A DNA stretch of 64,000 bases from contig CAWFPP010000009.1 in the NCBI GenBank assembly GCA_963817735.1, forward strand, positions 248,001-312,000. The letters run 5' to 3'. Shown one piece after another: positions 63,164-64,000 of this stretch. Origin of the DNA: Bog-473 sp963817735 (GTDB lineage: Bacteria; Actinomycetota; Acidimicrobiia; Acidimicrobiales; RAAP-2). The translations under genes and the position numbers were made by a program. The notes under the pieces are model-generated. The model was not told where the DNA came from and ran no database searches. It saw only the letters and a program-made list of their open reading frames with translations. Within the stretch, counting starts at the first letter, position 1. Each line of letters opens with the position of its first letter.

Positions 63164-64000
63164 GCGTCAACGCACCGCAGGGTTTCGTGGCCGTCGGCGG
63201 GTACGCGGGCATCAAGGCCGCCAAGGCTCACGACGTCGCCGTCGTGGCCACCGCCGATGGCCGGGCCGTCCCTGCGGCGGGCGTCTTCACCTCCAACCTG
63301 GCGGCCGCCGCGCCGGTCCAGGTGAGCCGGTCCCACCTCGCCGCCACCGGGGGGAAGGCAGCGGGCGTGATCCTCACGTCGGGCAACGCCAACGCCGCCA
63401 CCGGCGTCCCGGGCCGCGAGGCCGCCGAGCGGCTGTGCACCGCCGTCGCCGGCGACATCGGTGCGACCGCCGAGGAGATCCTGATCTGCCAGACGGGCCT
63501 GATCGGCATCCCGTTCCCCATCGATCACGTCATCCCGGAGATCGAGCCGATCGTGATGGCGCGCACCGGCAGGGCCGAGTCGGCGGCCGAGGCGGCCAAG
63601 GCCATCATGACGACCGACACCAGGCCGAAGGAAGTGATCGTGGCGGGTGACGGGTTCACCGTGGGTGGCATGGCAAAGGGCGCCGCCATGCTGGCGCCGA
63701 ACATGGCCACCATGCTCGCCGTCTGCACGACCGACGCCGTCGTCGACCCGGCCACTCTGCAGGAGGCGCTGCGTGAGGCGGTGGCGGCCTCGTTCAACAC
63801 GATCACGGTGGACGGCTGCACCTCCACCAACGACACCGTCCTGGTGCTGGCGAACGGCCTCGGGGCGAGCCCGTCGCCGTCGGCCCTGACGGCCGCCTTG
63901 TTCGAAGCCTGCCGGTCTCTGGCCGAGCAGATGGTGGACGACGCGGAAGGGGCGACCAAGGTCGCGCACGTGCACGTCGTGGGCGCGGTGAGCGACGAGG
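63160..64000 (+). CDS. argJ: Glutamate N-acetyltransferase / N-acetylglutamate synthase (3' end off the window)
   Basis: ArgJ transfers acetyl from N-acetylornithine to glutamate. The first 280 residues are visible. GFVAVGGYAGIKAAKAHDVA opens the chain, LTSGNANAATG forms part of the active site, and QTGLIGIPFPID follows. The self-cleavage region KGAAMLAPNMATMLAV has the Thr nucleophile of the beta chain after Ala; most family members have KGxGMIAPNMATML, so Ala-Ala here is a small difference. VDGCTSTNDTVLVLANG follows. GTG 63160 overlaps argC. It recycles the acetyl group, so the arginine pathway here is the cyclic type. Confidence 0.96.
   Translation, partial: MSVNAPQGFVAVGGYAGIKAAKAHDVAVVATADGRAVPAAGVFTSNLAAAAPVQVSRSHLAATGGKAAGVILTSGNANAATGVPGREAAERLCTAVAGDIGATAEEILICQTGLIGIPFPIDHVIPEIEPIVMARTGRAESAAEAAKAIMTTDTRPKEVIVAGDGFTVGGMAKGAAMLAPNMATMLAVCTTDAVVDPATLQEALREAVAASFNTITVDGCTSTNDTVLVLANGLGASPSPSALTAALFEACRSLAEQMVDDAEGATKVAHVHVVGAVSDE

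Overview
This window looks like the chromosome of a high-GC actinobacterium (Actinomycetota), most likely class Acidimicrobiia. Three things point there. The gene order is the actinobacterial core order: aroC-aroK-aroB-aroQ-pepP-efp-nusB-pyr operon-mihF-gmk-rpoZ-coaBC-metK-priA-def-fmt-rpe-rib-hisG, then infC-rpmI-rplT-pheST-argCJ. mihF, the actinobacterial-type integration host factor, is present. A secreted protein carries GYWLVASDGGVF-like repeats that I associate with Acidimicrobiia. Taxonomy below phylum is inference. No rRNA, tRNA, IS element, CRISPR array or prophage was seen.

Left part (1-15.3 kb). Up to about 5.6 kb the DNA is visibly less GC-rich. It holds an AHSA1-type protein, small secreted proteins, a methyltransferase, and glyA behind a ZTP (pfl) riboswitch. 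Next come the menaquinone genes menE, menB, menA, menH and menD on mixed strands, a DUF222/HNH-type protein, a carotenoid oxygenase and tyrS. Most genes here are broken by single-base frameshifts, yet the protein sequence between shifts stays conserved and complete. That looks like sequencing or assembly indels, not gene decay. No such breaks were seen from about 15.3 kb to the right edge.

Middle (15.3-27.6 kb). A lipoprotein, a flavin-reductase-like protein, small Cys-containing proteins and a 1095-residue secreted beta-helix plus beta-propeller-like protein lead to an NfuA-like protein and the shikimate operon aroC-aroK-aroB-aroQ, followed by pepP, efp and nusB.

Pyrimidine and housekeeping block (27.6-45.8 kb). 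pyrR-pyrB-pyrC-carA-carB-pyrD-pyrF is one tightly overlapping operon with a PyrR-binding hairpin just before the pyrR ribosome-binding site. It runs into mihF-gmk-rpoZ-coaBC-metK, a degenerate priA, def, fmt, a Tam-like methyltransferase and rpe.

Right part (45.8-64 kb). A translationally coupled pair, a TIGR03364-like FAD oxidoreductase and a PhnX-like hydrolase, sits between rpe and ribD and suggests phosphonate use. Riboflavin genes ribD-ribBA-ribH follow without ribE, then hisG without hisE, a divergent TetR/SRPBCC pair with a palindromic operator, infC (apparently starting at AUC) with rpmI and rplT, an rRNA methyltransferase, pheST, a double GNAT protein, and argC-argJ. argJ runs off the right edge.

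Regulation visible in the sequence. Many genes have a TANNNT -10 box exactly 6 or 7 bases before the start codon, which implies leaderless transcripts. The argC -10 box lies inside an inverted repeat, and the tetR -10 box lies inside a palindromic operator.
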